A stretch of 64,000 nt of DNA, from positions 118,115-182,114 of the forward strand of contig NZ_FPBA01000009.1 in assembly GCF_900116515.1 (NCBI RefSeq). The letters run 5' to 3'. Source of the stretch: Geodermatophilus amargosae (GTDB lineage: Bacteria > Actinomycetota > Actinomycetes > Mycobacteriales > Geodermatophilaceae). A program made the translations under genes and the position numbers. Under the pieces are notes generated by a model. That model did no database searches, was not told where the DNA came from, and was given only the letters and a program-made list of their open reading frames with translations. Positions 53,106 through 62,303 of the stretch are shown in pieces (positions within the stretch are counted from its first letter, which is position 1; each line of letters begins with the position of its first letter).

Positions 53106-56075
53106 ATGACGACGAGCGACCCGACAGCCGGCCCTCCGACGACCGCCTCCGAGACCCCCGACGCACCGGCCTCCAAGGAGGAGCTGCAGCGGGTGGTCGA
53201 GGAGCGGGCCGCCCAGGCCGAGGCGGCCGAGGCCGAGCCGGTCGTGAACCCGACCCCGGCGAAGAAGCGAGCCCCGGCCAAGAAGGCCACCGCGACCGAG
53301 GCCACCGCGACTACGGCCCCGGCGAAGAAGGCCGTGGCGAAGAAGGCCACCGCGAAGAAGGCCGTGGCGAAGAAGGCCACCGCGAAGAAGGCCACGGCGA
53401 AGAAGACTCCGGCGAAGGAGGCCGCCGGGGCGGCCGACGACGGCACCCCGACGCCGGCCGAGGCCACCCGCGAGCGCACCCCGGCGGAGCGGACCGTCGC
53501 CGACACGATCGCCGAGCCGGCCGAGCAGGTGATCGCCGAGCAGGGCGGCGTCACGGCGACCCCGGTCGTCGCGCCCGCGCCCATCGCGGAGCCGGCCTCG
53601 CCCTCGGGGGCGCCGGCGCCGCAGCCCGAGCCGCCGGACCCCGACCCGTCCGAGCCCTCGACCCCGCAGGCGCCCGGGGAGGACACGCAGACGCCGGCGG
53701 ACGGTGCGGCGGGCTCCCCCGCCCCGGTGTCCGGGACCGACGTCGCCACCCCGGAGGCGCCGTCGGCGTCGGCCGGCGACGGCGGCCTGACCTCGGGCGC
53801 CGGTGGCGACGGCGAGCACGACGGGCCCGAGGAGGTCACCGAGGAGGACCTGCGCGCGATCGTCGACGGCTGGTCGCGCGATCCGCACCGGGTACTGGGC
53901 GCGCACGCCTCCGGCGACGGCTGGGTGGTGCGCACGCTGCGGCCCGACGCCTCCGCCGTCGCCGTCGTCGACCAGGACGACTCGCGCTACGAGGCCCGGC
54001 AACTGCACCCCGGCGGGATCTTCGAGGCCACGCTGCCGCAGCAGCCCGGTGACTACCGCATCGAGGTCACCTACGGCACCGACACCTTCAGCGTCGACGA
54101 CCCCTACCGGTGGATGCCGACGCTCGGCGAGCTCGACCAGTACCTCATCGGCGAGGGCCGGCACGAGCGGCTGTGGGAGGTGCTCGGCGCGCACGTGCGG
54201 CGCTACGAGACCCCGCGCGGCACCGTCGAGGGCGTCTCCTTCGCCGTCTGGGCGCCCAACGCCCAGGGCGTGAAGGTCACCGGCGACTTCGACTACTGGG
54301 AGGCCCGCGCGTACCCGATGCGCCAGCTCGGCGCGATCGGCGTCTGGGAGATCTACCTCCCGGGCGTGCCGGCCGGCACCCGCTACCGCTTCCACGTGCT
54401 CGGCGCCGACGGTGTCTGGCGGGAGAAGGCCGACCCGATGGCCTTCGCCACCGAGGTGCCGCCGGCCAACGCCTCCGTCGTCGTCGAGACCACCCACGAG
54501 TGGGGCGACGACGCGTGGCTGGCCGAGCGCGAGCGCGGCAACTGGCACGAGCGGCCGATGAGCGTCTACGAGGTGCACCTCGGCTCGTGGCGGCAGGGGC
54601 TGTCCTACCGCGAGCTCGCCGAGCAGCTCGTCGACTACGCCGTCGGCGCCGGGTTCACCCACCTGGAGCTGCTGCCGGTCGCCGAGCACCCGTTCGGCGG
54701 CTCGTGGGGCTACCAGGTCACCAGCTACTACGCGCCGACGTCGCGCTTCGGCAGCCCCGACGACTTCCGCTACCTGGTCGACCGCGCCCACCAGGCCGGC
54801 CTCGGCATCATCGTCGACTGGGTGCCGGCGCACTTCCCCATGGACGACTGGGCGCTGGGCCGCTTCGACGGCACCGCGCTCTACGAGCACGCCGACCCCC
54901 GCCGCGGCGAGCAGCCGGACTGGGGCACCTTCGTCTTCAACTTCGGCCGCACCGAGGTGCGCAACTTCCTCGTCGCCAACGCGCTGTTCTGGGCCGAGGA
55001 GTTCCACGTCGACGGGCTGCGGGTCGACGCCGTCGCCTCGATGCTCTACCTCGACTACTCGCGTAAGGACGGCGAGTGGATCCCCAACGTCCACGGCGGG
55101 CGGGAGAACCTCGAGGCGGTGTCGTTCCTCCAGGAGGTCAACGCCACCGTCTACCGCGAGGTGCCGGGCGTGGTGACGATCGCCGAGGAGTCCACCGCCT
55201 GGCCCGGCGTCACCCGGCCGACCTACCTCGGCGGCCTGGGCTTCGGCTTCAAGTGGAACATGGGCTGGATGCACGACTCGCTGGCCTACGTGGGCCGCTC
55301 GCCGGTGCACCGCAGCTACCACCACAACCAGCTGACGTTCTCGATGATGTACGCCTACTCCGAGAACTACGTGCTGCCGATCAGCCACGACGAGGTCGTC
55401 TACGGCAAGGGGTCGCTGCTGCGGAAGATGCCCGGCGACCGGTGGCAGCAGCTGGCCGGCGTGCGCGGCTACCTGGCCTACATGTGGGCGCACCCCGGCA
55501 AGCAGCTGCTGTTCATGGGGTCGGAGTTCGCCCAGGACTCCGAGTGGGCCGAGAGCCGCTCGCTGGACTGGTGGCACCTCGACGACCCGGCGCACCGCGG
55601 GGTGCTGCAGCTGGTCACCGACCTCAACGCGCGCTACCGCGAGACCGAGGCGCTGTGGTCGCTCGACGTCGACCCGGCCGGCTTCCAGTGGATCGACGCC
55701 AACGACGCCTCCGGCAACGTCGTCACCTTCCTGCGCTTCGGCCGGCCGAAGGTCGCCGACGTCCCGACGCCGACCGAGGCCGCCGAGTCCGGCGCCGACG
55801 CGGTGGTGGCCGGGGACGGCGGGCAGACGCCCGGGCAGGTGCTCGCCGTCGTCTGCAACTTCTCCGGCACCGCGCACCACGGGTACCGGGTCGGCCTGCC
55901 GCGCGGCGGCCGCTGGCGCGAGGTGCTCAACACCGACGCCGAGGGCTACGGCGGCTCCGGGGTCGGCAACTACGGCGGGGTCGACGCGGTGGAGGAGCCG
56001 TGGCACGGCCAGCCTTTTTCGGCCACCGTCTCGGCGCCGCCGCTGGGCACCCTCTGGCTGCTGCACGAGGGCTGA
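53106..56075 (+). CDS. glgB: 1,4-alpha-glucan branching enzyme with long Lys/Ala-repeat N-terminal extension
   Basis: 989 residues, against ~730-750 usual. Residues 241-989 are a standard GlgB: N-terminal beta domains, CBM48 ([18 protein letters not shown]), GH13 barrel with [13 protein letters not shown], catalytic D641 in [10 protein letters not shown], Glu in [11 protein letters not shown], and [12 protein letters not shown]. Residues 1-240 are extra: an acidic helix, a [15 protein letters not shown] stretch (51-104) like the tails of histone H1 and mycobacterial HupB, then a Pro/Ala/Glu linker (105-240). The frame is unbroken with normal third-position GC. ATG 53106 has GAGGTAGAGGA upstream; internal starts giving a classical GlgB are not obvious. 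Confidence 0.92.
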   Translation: MTTSDPTAGPPTTASETPDAPASKEELQRVVEERAAQAEAAEAEPVVNPTPAKKRAPAKKATATEATATTAPAKKAVAKKATAKKAVAKKATAKKATAKKTPAKEAAGAADDGTPTPAEATRERTPAERTVADTIAEPAEQVIAEQGGVTATPVVAPAPIAEPASPSGAPAPQPEPPDPDPSEPSTPQAPGEDTQTPADGAAGSPAPVSGTDVATPEAPSASAGDGGLTSGAGGDGEHDGPEEVTEEDLRAIVDGWSRDPHRVLGAHASGDGWVVRTLRPDASAVAVVDQDDSRYEARQLHPGGIFEATLPQQPGDYRIEVTYGTDTFSVDDPYRWMPTLGELDQYLIGEGRHERLWEVLGAHVRRYETPRGTVEGVSFAVWAPNAQGVKVTGDFDYWEARAYPMRQLGAIGVWEIYLPGVPAGTRYRFHVLGADGVWREKADPMAFATEVPPANASVVVETTHEWGDDAWLAERERGNWHERPMSVYEVHLGSWRQGLSYRELAEQLVDYAVGAGFTHLELLPVAEHPFGGSWGYQVTSYYAPTSRFGSPDDFRYLVDRAHQAGLGIIVDWVPAHFPMDDWALGRFDGTALYEHADPRRGEQPDWGTFVFNFGRTEVRNFLVANALFWAEEFHVDGLRVDAVASMLYLDYSRKDGEWIPNVHGGRENLEAVSFLQEVNATVYREVPGVVTIAEESTAWPGVTRPTYLGGLGFGFKWNMGWMHDSLAYVGRSPVHRSYHHNQLTFSMMYAYSENYVLPISHDEVVYGKGSLLRKMPGDRWQQLAGVRGYLAYMWAHPGKQLLFMGSEFAQDSEWAESRSLDWWHLDDPAHRGVLQLVTDLNARYRETEALWSLDVDPAGFQWIDANDASGNVVTFLRFGRPKVADVPTPTEAAESGADAVVAGDGGQTPGQVLAVVCNFSGTAHHGYRVGLPRGGRWREVLNTDAEGYGGSGVGNYGGVDAVEEPWHGQPFSATVSAPPLGTLWLLHEG
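53256..53417 (+). repeat. Tandem 15-base repeats encoding (X)AKKA units in glgB
   Basis: Units like GCCACCGCGAAGAAG and GCCGTGGCGAAGAAG follow each other in frame. Near-identity of neighbouring units points to slippage growth, so copy number may vary between strains. Confidence 0.85.
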
Positions 56076-56097
56076 CCGACCGGGCCTGAGGCCCCCG

Positions 56098-56135
56098 CGG
56101 CCGGGCCGCTCCTCCCGGGGAGTGGTCCGGCCGCT
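56098..56135 (+). terminator. Hairpin after glgB
   Basis: GCGGCCGGGCC (56098-56108) pairs with GGTCCGGCCGC (56125-56135), one G-T wobble; an inner CTCC/GGAG stem fits in the loop. It begins 22 bases after the glgB stop and ends the glgE operon. Confidence 0.75.
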
Positions 56136-56253
56136 GCCGTGCGCGGACCTGTTCCCCCCTCCCCTCTGCCCGTGCATCATGGCCCGGCTCCGCGCCGCCC
56201 CTGGGGCGCGGACCGGTCCCCAGCACCCCGGCAGAGAAGGAACCCCAGCTCCG

Positions 56254-57642
56254 ATGAGGCATGGTCTGCGCCGCGCGACAGTCGCGGCAGCGGTGGGCAG
56301 CGTGCTGCTCACCGGTTGCTCGAGCACCGTCGTCGGCGCCGCCTCCCGCGGGGCGAGCGTGCCGGTCGACGTGACCGCCGACGGGTTCCCCATCACCGGA
56401 TCCGCGGACAGCGAGACCGACCGGCTGGCGCGCAACGCCCTGGCCGACCTCGACACCTTCTGGAGCCAGGCCTACCCGGAGTACTTCGGCGAGCCGTACC
56501 AGCCCATCAGCGGCGGCTACTTCTCCGTCGACTCCACGAACATCGACGAGTCCGCCTACCCGAGCACCGGCATCGGCTGCGCGCGGGCGCCCGAGCGCCC
56601 CGACGGCGTGGCGAACAACGCGCACTACGACCCGAACTGCGACGTCGTCGCCTACGACCGGGCGCTGCTGGAGCAGCTCAGCGCGGAGTACGGGCCCTAC
56701 CTCGGCCCGGCGGTCATGGCGCACGAGATCGGCCACGCCATGCAGGGCCGGTTCGGCTTCGCCGACTCGGCGATCGTCGTCGAGACCCAGGCCGACTGCC
56801 TGGCCGGCGCCTTCACCCGCTGGGTGGTCGACGGCAACGCCGAGCACATCGCCCTGCGTGTCTCCGAGCTCGACCAGGTGGTCCTCGGCTTCATCGGCCT
56901 GCGCGACCCCGTCGGCCTCGCCCCCGACGACGACCGCGCCCACGGCTCCGGCTTCGACCGGCTGTCGGGCTTCTACGCCGGCTACGAGGGCGGCGTGGGC
57001 ACCTGCCGCGACGACTTCGACGAGCAGCGGCTGTTCACCGCCACCGAGTTCACGACCCAGGCCGACTTCGACAACGAGGGCAACGCCCCGTACGAGGACA
57101 TCTCGGGGCTCACCGCGCAGACCCTGCCGCTGTTCTACGAGCAGGTCTTCCCGGCCCTGAGCGCGGAGTTCACCGAGCCGACCGTCGAGGTCTTCGACGG
57201 CACCGCGCCCGACTGCGGCGACATGGGCGCCGAGGACCGCGACCTGGGTTACTGCGAGGCCGACGGCACCGTCTACCTCGACGAGACCGACCTGCTGGGC
57301 CCCGCGTACGAGGGCATCGGCGACTTCGCCGTCGCCACCGCCGTCTCCCTGGCCTACGCCCAGGCGGCGCGCGCCCAGCTCGGCGTGTCGATCGACGACG
57401 CGACCGCCGTCAGCTCCGCGGTCTGCCTGACCGGCTGGTACGCGGGCCGGTTCTGGACCGGCGACTTCGCCGACGTCGGCGCCCTGTCCCCCGGCGACGT
57501 CGACGAGGCGGCCGTGTTCCTGCTGACCTACGGCCAGGAGGAGGGCGTCTTCCCGAACACCGAGCTCTCCGGCTTCGAGATGGTGGACGCCTTCCGCGAC
57601 GGCTTCCTCGACGGCGGCGCCGGCTGCGAGATCGGCCTGTAG
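56254..57642 (+). CDS. Neutral zinc metallopeptidase lipoprotein, copy 1
   Basis: 462 residues from ATG 56254 (AAGGA ~12 bases upstream; upstream in-frame ATGs lack the signal). Lipobox LLTGC (C22). Zinc motif HEIGH at 157-161 in MAHEIGHAMQG with the third ligand Glu in VETQADCLAG. Several conserved Cys pairs suggest disulfides outside the membrane. Family: putative neutral zinc metallopeptidases (PF04228-like). Substrate unknown. Tandem with copy 2; they share the N-terminal DRLARNALADLDTFW and C-terminal AVCLTGWY and LSPGDVDE blocks. Confidence 0.85.
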   Translation: MRHGLRRATVAAAVGSVLLTGCSSTVVGAASRGASVPVDVTADGFPITGSADSETDRLARNALADLDTFWSQAYPEYFGEPYQPISGGYFSVDSTNIDESAYPSTGIGCARAPERPDGVANNAHYDPNCDVVAYDRALLEQLSAEYGPYLGPAVMAHEIGHAMQGRFGFADSAIVVETQADCLAGAFTRWVVDGNAEHIALRVSELDQVVLGFIGLRDPVGLAPDDDRAHGSGFDRLSGFYAGYEGGVGTCRDDFDEQRLFTATEFTTQADFDNEGNAPYEDISGLTAQTLPLFYEQVFPALSAEFTEPTVEVFDGTAPDCGDMGAEDRDLGYCEADGTVYLDETDLLGPAYEGIGDFAVATAVSLAYAQAARAQLGVSIDDATAVSSAVCLTGWYAGRFWTGDFADVGALSPGDVDEAAVFLLTYGQEEGVFPNTELSGFEMVDAFRDGFLDGGAGCEIGL

Positions 57643-57647
57643 CGCTC

Positions 57648-57680
57648 ACGGCGCCCGCCCCGTGGGAGGGCGGGCGCCGT
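57648..57680 (+). terminator. Perfect 13-bp hairpin between the two metallopeptidase genes
   Basis: ACGGCGCCCGCCC (57648-57660) pairs with 57668-57680 over a 7-base loop, 5 bases after the stop. The two genes are therefore probably separate transcripts. Confidence 0.85.
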
Positions 57681-57720
57681 CGGCGTTCACGCAGGCCGGT
57701 GACGGGTACCGGGGCCTGCG

Positions 57721-59115
57721 ATGGACACCCCTCCGCGCTCCCGGGGAGCACTCGCCGTGCTCTCGGCACTCGGCGTCCTCCTGACGTCGGCGTGCTCCTA
57801 CGTCGTCATCGGCCAGCCCAGCTCGCAGGGCGCGCCGTCGTCGTCGGTCGACGACGGGACGGTGACCATCGTCGGCGCGACCGACGGGCCGATCGACACC
57901 CTCGCGCGCAACGCGCTGGCCGACCTGCAGACGTTCTGGTCGGACAGCTTCCCCGGCGTCTTCGGGCAGGGCTTCCAGCCGCTGGCCGGTGGCTACTTCA
58001 GCGTCGACCCGAACGACGTCGACCCGTCGGCCTACCCCGACGGCATCGGCTGCGGCACCGACCCCCGCGACCTGGAGAACAACGCCTTCTACTGCTCGCA
58101 GGCGGGCATCCCGAACTCCGACTCCATCAGCTACGACCGCGCGTTCCTCGGTGAGCTGGCCTCGCGGTACGGCGAGGTGCTGCCCCAGCTGGTGATGGCG
58201 CACGAGTTCGGCCACGCGGTGCAGGGACGCATCGGCTACCCGGAGACCTCGATCGCCACCGAGACCCAGGCCGACTGCCTGGCAGGCTCGTGGACGGCGT
58301 GGGTGGCCGACGGCAACGCCGAGTTCTCCTCCGTCGACACCGCCGACCTCGACCAGCTGCTGCGCGGCTACTTCCTCCTGCGCGACCCGGTGGGGACCGG
58401 CTCCGGTGAGCAGCAGGCGCACGGCTCCTACTTCGACCGCGTCTCGGCCTTCCAGGAGGGCTTCGACGACGGCGCCGAGGCCTGCCGCGACAACTACGGC
58501 CCCGAGCGCATCTTCACCCAGGGCGAGTTCACCAGCGACACGGACTTCGCCACCGGCGGCAACGCCCCCTTCGACGACACCCAGACGATCCTCGAGAACT
58601 CGCTCGAGGAGTTCTGGACCCGCGCCTTCCAGCAGGTGCTCGGCGGCACCTTCACCCCGCCGCAGCTCGAGGACACCAGCAGCCCGCCGGACTGCGCGCC
58701 GTCCGACGTCGCCCTCGTCTACTGCCCTGACAGCGGCGACGGCGACGGGCTGGTCGCCTACGACGGCGGTTTCGCCCAGCAGGTGTACGACCTCGGCGAC
58801 TTCGCCGTGGTCACCGGGGTGGCGATCCCCTACGCGCTGTCGGCCCGCGACCAGCTCGACCTGTCCACCGACGACACCGCCGCGCTGCAGTCGGCGGTGT
58901 GCCTGACCGGCTGGTACTCCGCGCAGGTCTACAACGGCCAGCTGGAGTCGGTGACGATCTCCCCCGGCGACATCGACGAGAGCGTCCAGTTCCTGCTCGA
59001 GTACGGCAACGACCCCGACGTGCTGGCCGACACCGAGCTGACCGGCTTCCGACTCGTCGACCTCTTCCGCGCCGGCTTCCTCAACGGCGCGGCCAGCTGC
59101 GACGTCGGCGTCTAG
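57721..59115 (+). CDS. Neutral zinc metallopeptidase lipoprotein, copy 2
   Basis: 464 residues. Lipobox LTSAC (C25); zinc motif HEFGH at 161-165 in MAHEFGHAVQG and Glu in TETQADCLAG. Clear paralogue of the preceding gene, collinear over the full length (GYFSVD, AYP.GIGC, CRDNYGPERIFT, AVCLTGWYSAQ). Tandem duplication with divergence. ATG 57721 has no ribosome site close by. Converges with the thioredoxin gene, 12 bases away. Confidence 0.85.
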   Translation: MDTPPRSRGALAVLSALGVLLTSACSYVVIGQPSSQGAPSSSVDDGTVTIVGATDGPIDTLARNALADLQTFWSDSFPGVFGQGFQPLAGGYFSVDPNDVDPSAYPDGIGCGTDPRDLENNAFYCSQAGIPNSDSISYDRAFLGELASRYGEVLPQLVMAHEFGHAVQGRIGYPETSIATETQADCLAGSWTAWVADGNAEFSSVDTADLDQLLRGYFLLRDPVGTGSGEQQAHGSYFDRVSAFQEGFDDGAEACRDNYGPERIFTQGEFTSDTDFATGGNAPFDDTQTILENSLEEFWTRAFQQVLGGTFTPPQLEDTSSPPDCAPSDVALVYCPDSGDGDGLVAYDGGFAQQVYDLGDFAVVTGVAIPYALSARDQLDLSTDDTAALQSAVCLTGWYSAQVYNGQLESVTISPGDIDESVQFLLEYGNDPDVLADTELTGFRLVDLFRAGFLNGAASCDVGV

Positions 59116-59127
59116 CGCCGCCTCGCG

Positions 59128-60096
59128 TCAGTAGAGCGCGAGCATGAGCTGACGGCGGGCGGCGATCACGCGGGGGTCCGCGTCACCGACGACGCCGAAC
59201 AGCTCGACCAGGTGCCTGCGCGCCTGTTCGCGGTCCTCGCCGGCGGTACGGCGGACGACGTCGACCAGGCGGGTGAAGGCGCCCTCGACGTCGCCGGTGC
59301 CGAGCAGGAAGTCGGCGGCGCGGGTCTGGGCGGCCACGTCGTCGGGAGCGGCGTCGGCGCGGGCCAGTGCGTCAGGGCCGGCGGCGTCGGCGCGGCGGAA
59401 CAGCTGCACCTGGCGCAGCGCCAGCCCGGCGACCGGGTGGTCGGGCTCGGTCTCGAGGATCGAGGCGTAGGCGGCCTCGGCGGCCTCCAGGTCGCCGCGC
59501 TCCAGCGCCGCCTCGGCGGCGTCCAGGCGCGGGTCCTCGAGGCCGTCGTCCTCGCCCTCGTCGACTCCGGGGACCGCGCCGCCGGTGGTGGCACGCACCA
59601 GCTCGGTGACGAACTGGCGGGCCTGCTCCTCGGGGATGGCGCCGGTGAACTCGGCGACCAGCTGGCCCTGCCAGACGGCCTTGACCGCCGGGATGCCCTG
59701 CACCCGCAGTCCCTGGGCCAGCGCCGGGTTGGCGTCGACGTCGACCTTGGCGAGCACCCACGAGCCGCCGCCCTCCGCGGCGAGCCGCTCGAGCACCGGG
59801 GACAGCTGCTTGCACGGCCCGCACCACTCGGCCCACAGGTCGAGGACGACCGGCACCTGGAACGAGCGGTCGAGGACCTCGGTCTGGAAGGTGGCCTCGG
59901 TGACGTCGACGACGGCCGAGCCGGGCGCGCCCGCGGGGGACGCGGGGCTCGGCGGCGGGGCGGCCTGGGCCCGCGCGGCGGCCTCGGAGCGCGCCTTGAC
60001 GGCGGCGAGGTCGACCGCGCCGGCCAGGGAGGCGGCCAGCTGTGCCTGCTGGGCCTGCGCGCGCGGGTCGGGGCGTCCGGGACGGGTGGGCTGCAT
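59128..60096 (-). CDS. Thioredoxin-domain co-chaperone (CnoX/YbbN-like)
   Basis: 322 residues. An Ala/Pro-rich N-terminal ~60 residues, a thioredoxin domain with WCGPC (C92, C95) in DLWAEWCGPCKQLSP, and a TPR-like C-terminal half (ALERGDLEAAEAAYASIL...HPVAGLALRQVQLF). This is the layout of CnoX, which guards proteins from oxidation. Rv1324 in M. tuberculosis, near glgB/glgE, is the positional match. ATG 60096. Confidence 0.88.
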   Translation of the reverse strand: MQPTRPGRPDPRAQAQQAQLAASLAGAVDLAAVKARSEAAARAQAAPPPSPASPAGAPGSAVVDVTEATFQTEVLDRSFQVPVVLDLWAEWCGPCKQLSPVLERLAAEGGGSWVLAKVDVDANPALAQGLRVQGIPAVKAVWQGQLVAEFTGAIPEEQARQFVTELVRATTGGAVPGVDEGEDDGLEDPRLDAAEAALERGDLEAAEAAYASILETEPDHPVAGLALRQVQLFRRADAAGPDALARADAAPDDVAAQTRAADFLLGTGDVEGAFTRLVDVVRRTAGEDREQARRHLVELFGVVGDADPRVIAARRQLMLALY

Positions 60097-60130
60097 GCCC
60101 CCATGATCCCACCGGCCGGCGGGAGCGGTG

Positions 60131-60676
60131 TCAGCCCTCGGCGGACGGGGCGGGGTCCCTGCTGGCGAGACGGTCCGCGACGTCGCCGGCGCCGATGCGG
60201 ACGCGCTTGAGGAGCTCGAACAGCGTCGCCTGCTCGGCCTCCGGCAGGTCGCCGAGACCGAAGTCCAGCGCCATGAGCTGGTCGGTGGCGACGTCGACCA
60301 CCGCGCGCCCGCGGTCGGTGATGCCGGCCAGGACGCCGCGGCCGTCGGCAGGGTTGGGCCGGCGGTCGACGAAGCCTGCCGCCACGAGCCGGTCGATGGC
60401 GTTGGTGACGCTGGTCGGGTGCACCATCAGCCGGCTGCCGATGACCTTGAGCGGCAGCCGGCCGGTGCGGCTGAAGGTGAGCAGGACGAGGACCTCGTAG
60501 CGGGCGAAGGTCAGCCCGTGCGGGCGCAGCACCTCGTCGAAGCGGGCGAGCAGGATCTGCTGCACGCGGAAGACCGACGTCGCCGCGCGCATCGCCGACG
60601 CCGGACCGAAGCGCTGCTCCCAGGTCTCACCCGCGCGCTCGATCGGGTCGAACGGCAGCCCCAGCGCCCGGACCAT
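60131..60676 (-). CDS. MarR-family transcriptional regulator
   Basis: 181 residues from ATG 60676. Winged helix: FARYEVLVLLTFSRTGRLPLKVIGSRLMVHPTSVTNAIDRL with the wing DRRPNPADGRGVLAGITDRG, each read in part (RLMVHPTSVTNAIDRL; DGRGVLAGITDRG). TAGCGT is 7 bases before the ATG and lies inside a perfect inverted repeat, so self-repression is likely. Ends 34 bases from the thioredoxin start. Ligand and other targets unknown; the oxidoreductase just upstream is a candidate. Confidence 0.88.
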   Translation of the reverse strand: MVRALGLPFDPIERAGETWEQRFGPASAMRAATSVFRVQQILLARFDEVLRPHGLTFARYEVLVLLTFSRTGRLPLKVIGSRLMVHPTSVTNAIDRLVAAGFVDRRPNPADGRGVLAGITDRGRAVVDVATDQLMALDFGLGDLPEAEQATLFELLKRVRIGAGDVADRLASRDPAPSAEG

Positions 60677-60680
60677 GCGC

Positions 60681-60697
60681 GCGACGCTACCCGTCGC
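60681..60697 (-). promoter_or_regulatory. Inverted repeat over the MarR -10, candidate self-operator
   Basis: GCGACG-CTACC-CGTCGC, 6+5+6 without mismatch. It contains TAGCGT (60689-60684 on the minus strand), placed 7 bases before the MarR ATG. Size and position suit a MarR dimer blocking its own promoter. Confidence 0.55.
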
Positions 60698-60720
60698 CCG
60701 TCCCGCTCCCGTGCGCCGCA

Positions 60721-60769
60721 CGTCGACCTGCGGTCGTCCCGACGGCCCCGAGGCGACCGCAGGTCGACG
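60721..60769 (-). terminator. 16-bp perfect hairpin after the oxidoreductase
   Basis: CGTCGACCTGCGGTCG (60721-60736) pairs exactly with 60754-60769 over 17 bases, 27 bases beyond the oxidoreductase stop and upstream of MarR. It is the longest stem in the window; it may be a terminator or a member of a repeat family. Confidence 0.75.
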
Positions 60770-60796
60770 ACGGGCGCCCCCGAGGAAGCGACGGCC

Positions 60797-62263
60797 TCAG
60801 GCGGCGGGGCGGAGGTGGGGCACCTCGCGGACGCCGAAGACCTCGCGCAAGGCCACGCGGGCGGCGTTGTCCCCACAGGCGCCGTGCACGGCCGGCCCTG
60901 GCGGGGTGGCCGACGAGGCCATGTAGACGCCCGGCACCGGGGTCTTGTAGGTGTTCCAGCGCGGTACCGGCCGGAAGAGCATCTGCCGCAGGGTCGCCTG
61001 GCCGTTGGAGATGTCCCCGCCGATGTACGCGGGGTTCCAGGCCTCCATCTGGACGGCGTTCTTCGTGACCCGGTCGACGATCGTGTCCTTGAAGCCCGGC
61101 GCGAAGCGCTCGACCTGGTCCTCGATGGCCGCGGTCATGTCGACGTCGGAGCCGTGCGGCACGTGCACGTAGGCCCAGAAGACGTGCCCGCCGTCGGGCG
61201 CGCGGGTCGGGTCGGGCACGGTCGGCTGGACGGCGAGCACGTACGGGCGGTCGGTGATCCGGTTCTCGTTGGGCGCCCGCTCGCCGGCGAGGGTCTCCTC
61301 GAGCGTCCCGGCGACGTGCAGCGTCCCGGCCCGGCGCACGTCGGGGTTGGTCCACGGCACCGGCTCGGACAGGATCCAGTCGACCTTGAAGACGCCGGCG
61401 CCGTGCTTGTACCGCCGCACCCACCGCCGGTAGCCCTCGTTGAGCCGGTCGCCGGCCATCGTCACGAATGCCTCGGGCGCCGTGTCCAGCAGGACCGCCG
61501 GCACGCCGTCGAACTCGCGCAGGTCGGTGACGTGGTGCCCGGTGACCACCTCGCCGCCCTGCTGCTCCAGCGCGGTCACCATGGCGTCGGCGAGGTTCTG
61601 CGACCCGCCCTCGATCAGCGGCCAGCCGACGTGGTGGCCGAGCATCGTCAGCAGCATCCCGAGCGCGGAGGTGAGCGGCTGGCTCAGGTCGAGCATGCCG
61701 TGCGCGGCGGCCCCGGCGAGCATCGCGCGGGCACCCTCGGTCTCGAAGTAGCGGTGCGCCAGCCAGCGCACGTTGGGCAGCCCGTTGAGCCCGAAGTACG
61801 CGATCTGCGGCACGCTGCGGGTCGGCGGCCGGCGCAGGGCCGACATGAGGAAGAAGTCGATGACGTCGGTGCCGTGCTCGACCAGCGGCTCGAACAGGCG
61901 CCGGTAGGCGGCCGCGTCGGGGCCGAGGGCGGCCGCCGTCTCCTCCAGCGACTGGTACTGGACCGCGGCGCGCCCGCCGTCGAGCGGGTGCGCGAAGTTC
62001 ACCTCCGGCTGCACCAGGCGGACCCCGCGGCTGGGCAGGTCGAACTCGCGGAAGAACGGTGAGGCCGCGGCCATCGGCTGCACGATCGAGCAGACGTCGT
62101 GCCGGTAGCCCGGCCGCATGAGCTCCTCGGTGCGCATGCCGCCGCCCGGCTTGTCGGCCGACTCGACCACCTGGACGCGCAGCCCGGCGGCAGCCAGCCG
62201 GAGGGCGGCGGCCAGGCCGTTCGGTCCCGCTCCGACGACGACGGCGTCCGCCTTGCCGTTCAC
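60797..62263 (-). CDS. FAD-dependent oxidoreductase of the phytoene desaturase / NAD(P)-FAD family
   Basis: 488 residues from GTG 62263 (GTG 62269 also possible). Dinucleotide fold at the very N-terminus: VVVGAGPNGLAAALRLAAAG followed by Glu and GGGMRTEE. The C-terminal motif YMASSATPPGPAVHGACGDNAA fits the end of the FAD site. These relatives are often annotated as phytoene dehydrogenase-like, but no carotenoid genes are nearby, so the substrate is open. It starts 40 bases after the meaB stop and may share its transcript. Confidence 0.82.
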   Translation of the reverse strand: MNGKADAVVVGAGPNGLAAALRLAAAGLRVQVVESADKPGGGMRTEELMRPGYRHDVCSIVQPMAAASPFFREFDLPSRGVRLVQPEVNFAHPLDGGRAAVQYQSLEETAAALGPDAAAYRRLFEPLVEHGTDVIDFFLMSALRRPPTRSVPQIAYFGLNGLPNVRWLAHRYFETEGARAMLAGAAAHGMLDLSQPLTSALGMLLTMLGHHVGWPLIEGGSQNLADAMVTALEQQGGEVVTGHHVTDLREFDGVPAVLLDTAPEAFVTMAGDRLNEGYRRWVRRYKHGAGVFKVDWILSEPVPWTNPDVRRAGTLHVAGTLEETLAGERAPNENRITDRPYVLAVQPTVPDPTRAPDGGHVFWAYVHVPHGSDVDMTAAIEDQVERFAPGFKDTIVDRVTKNAVQMEAWNPAYIGGDISNGQATLRQMLFRPVPRWNTYKTPVPGVYMASSATPPGPAVHGACGDNAARVALREVFGVREVPHLRPAA

Positions 62264-62303
62264 TGCCACGACCCGTCCACGCCGCCAGTCTCCCCGCCGG
62301 AGG

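Noticed and set aside
53106..53830. The GlgB extension as a separate HupB-like gene or a sequencing frameshift
   Set aside because: The frame is continuous with glgB, no stop or ribosome site separates them, and the codon pattern is the same on both sides. Kept as one protein, with start doubts noted.
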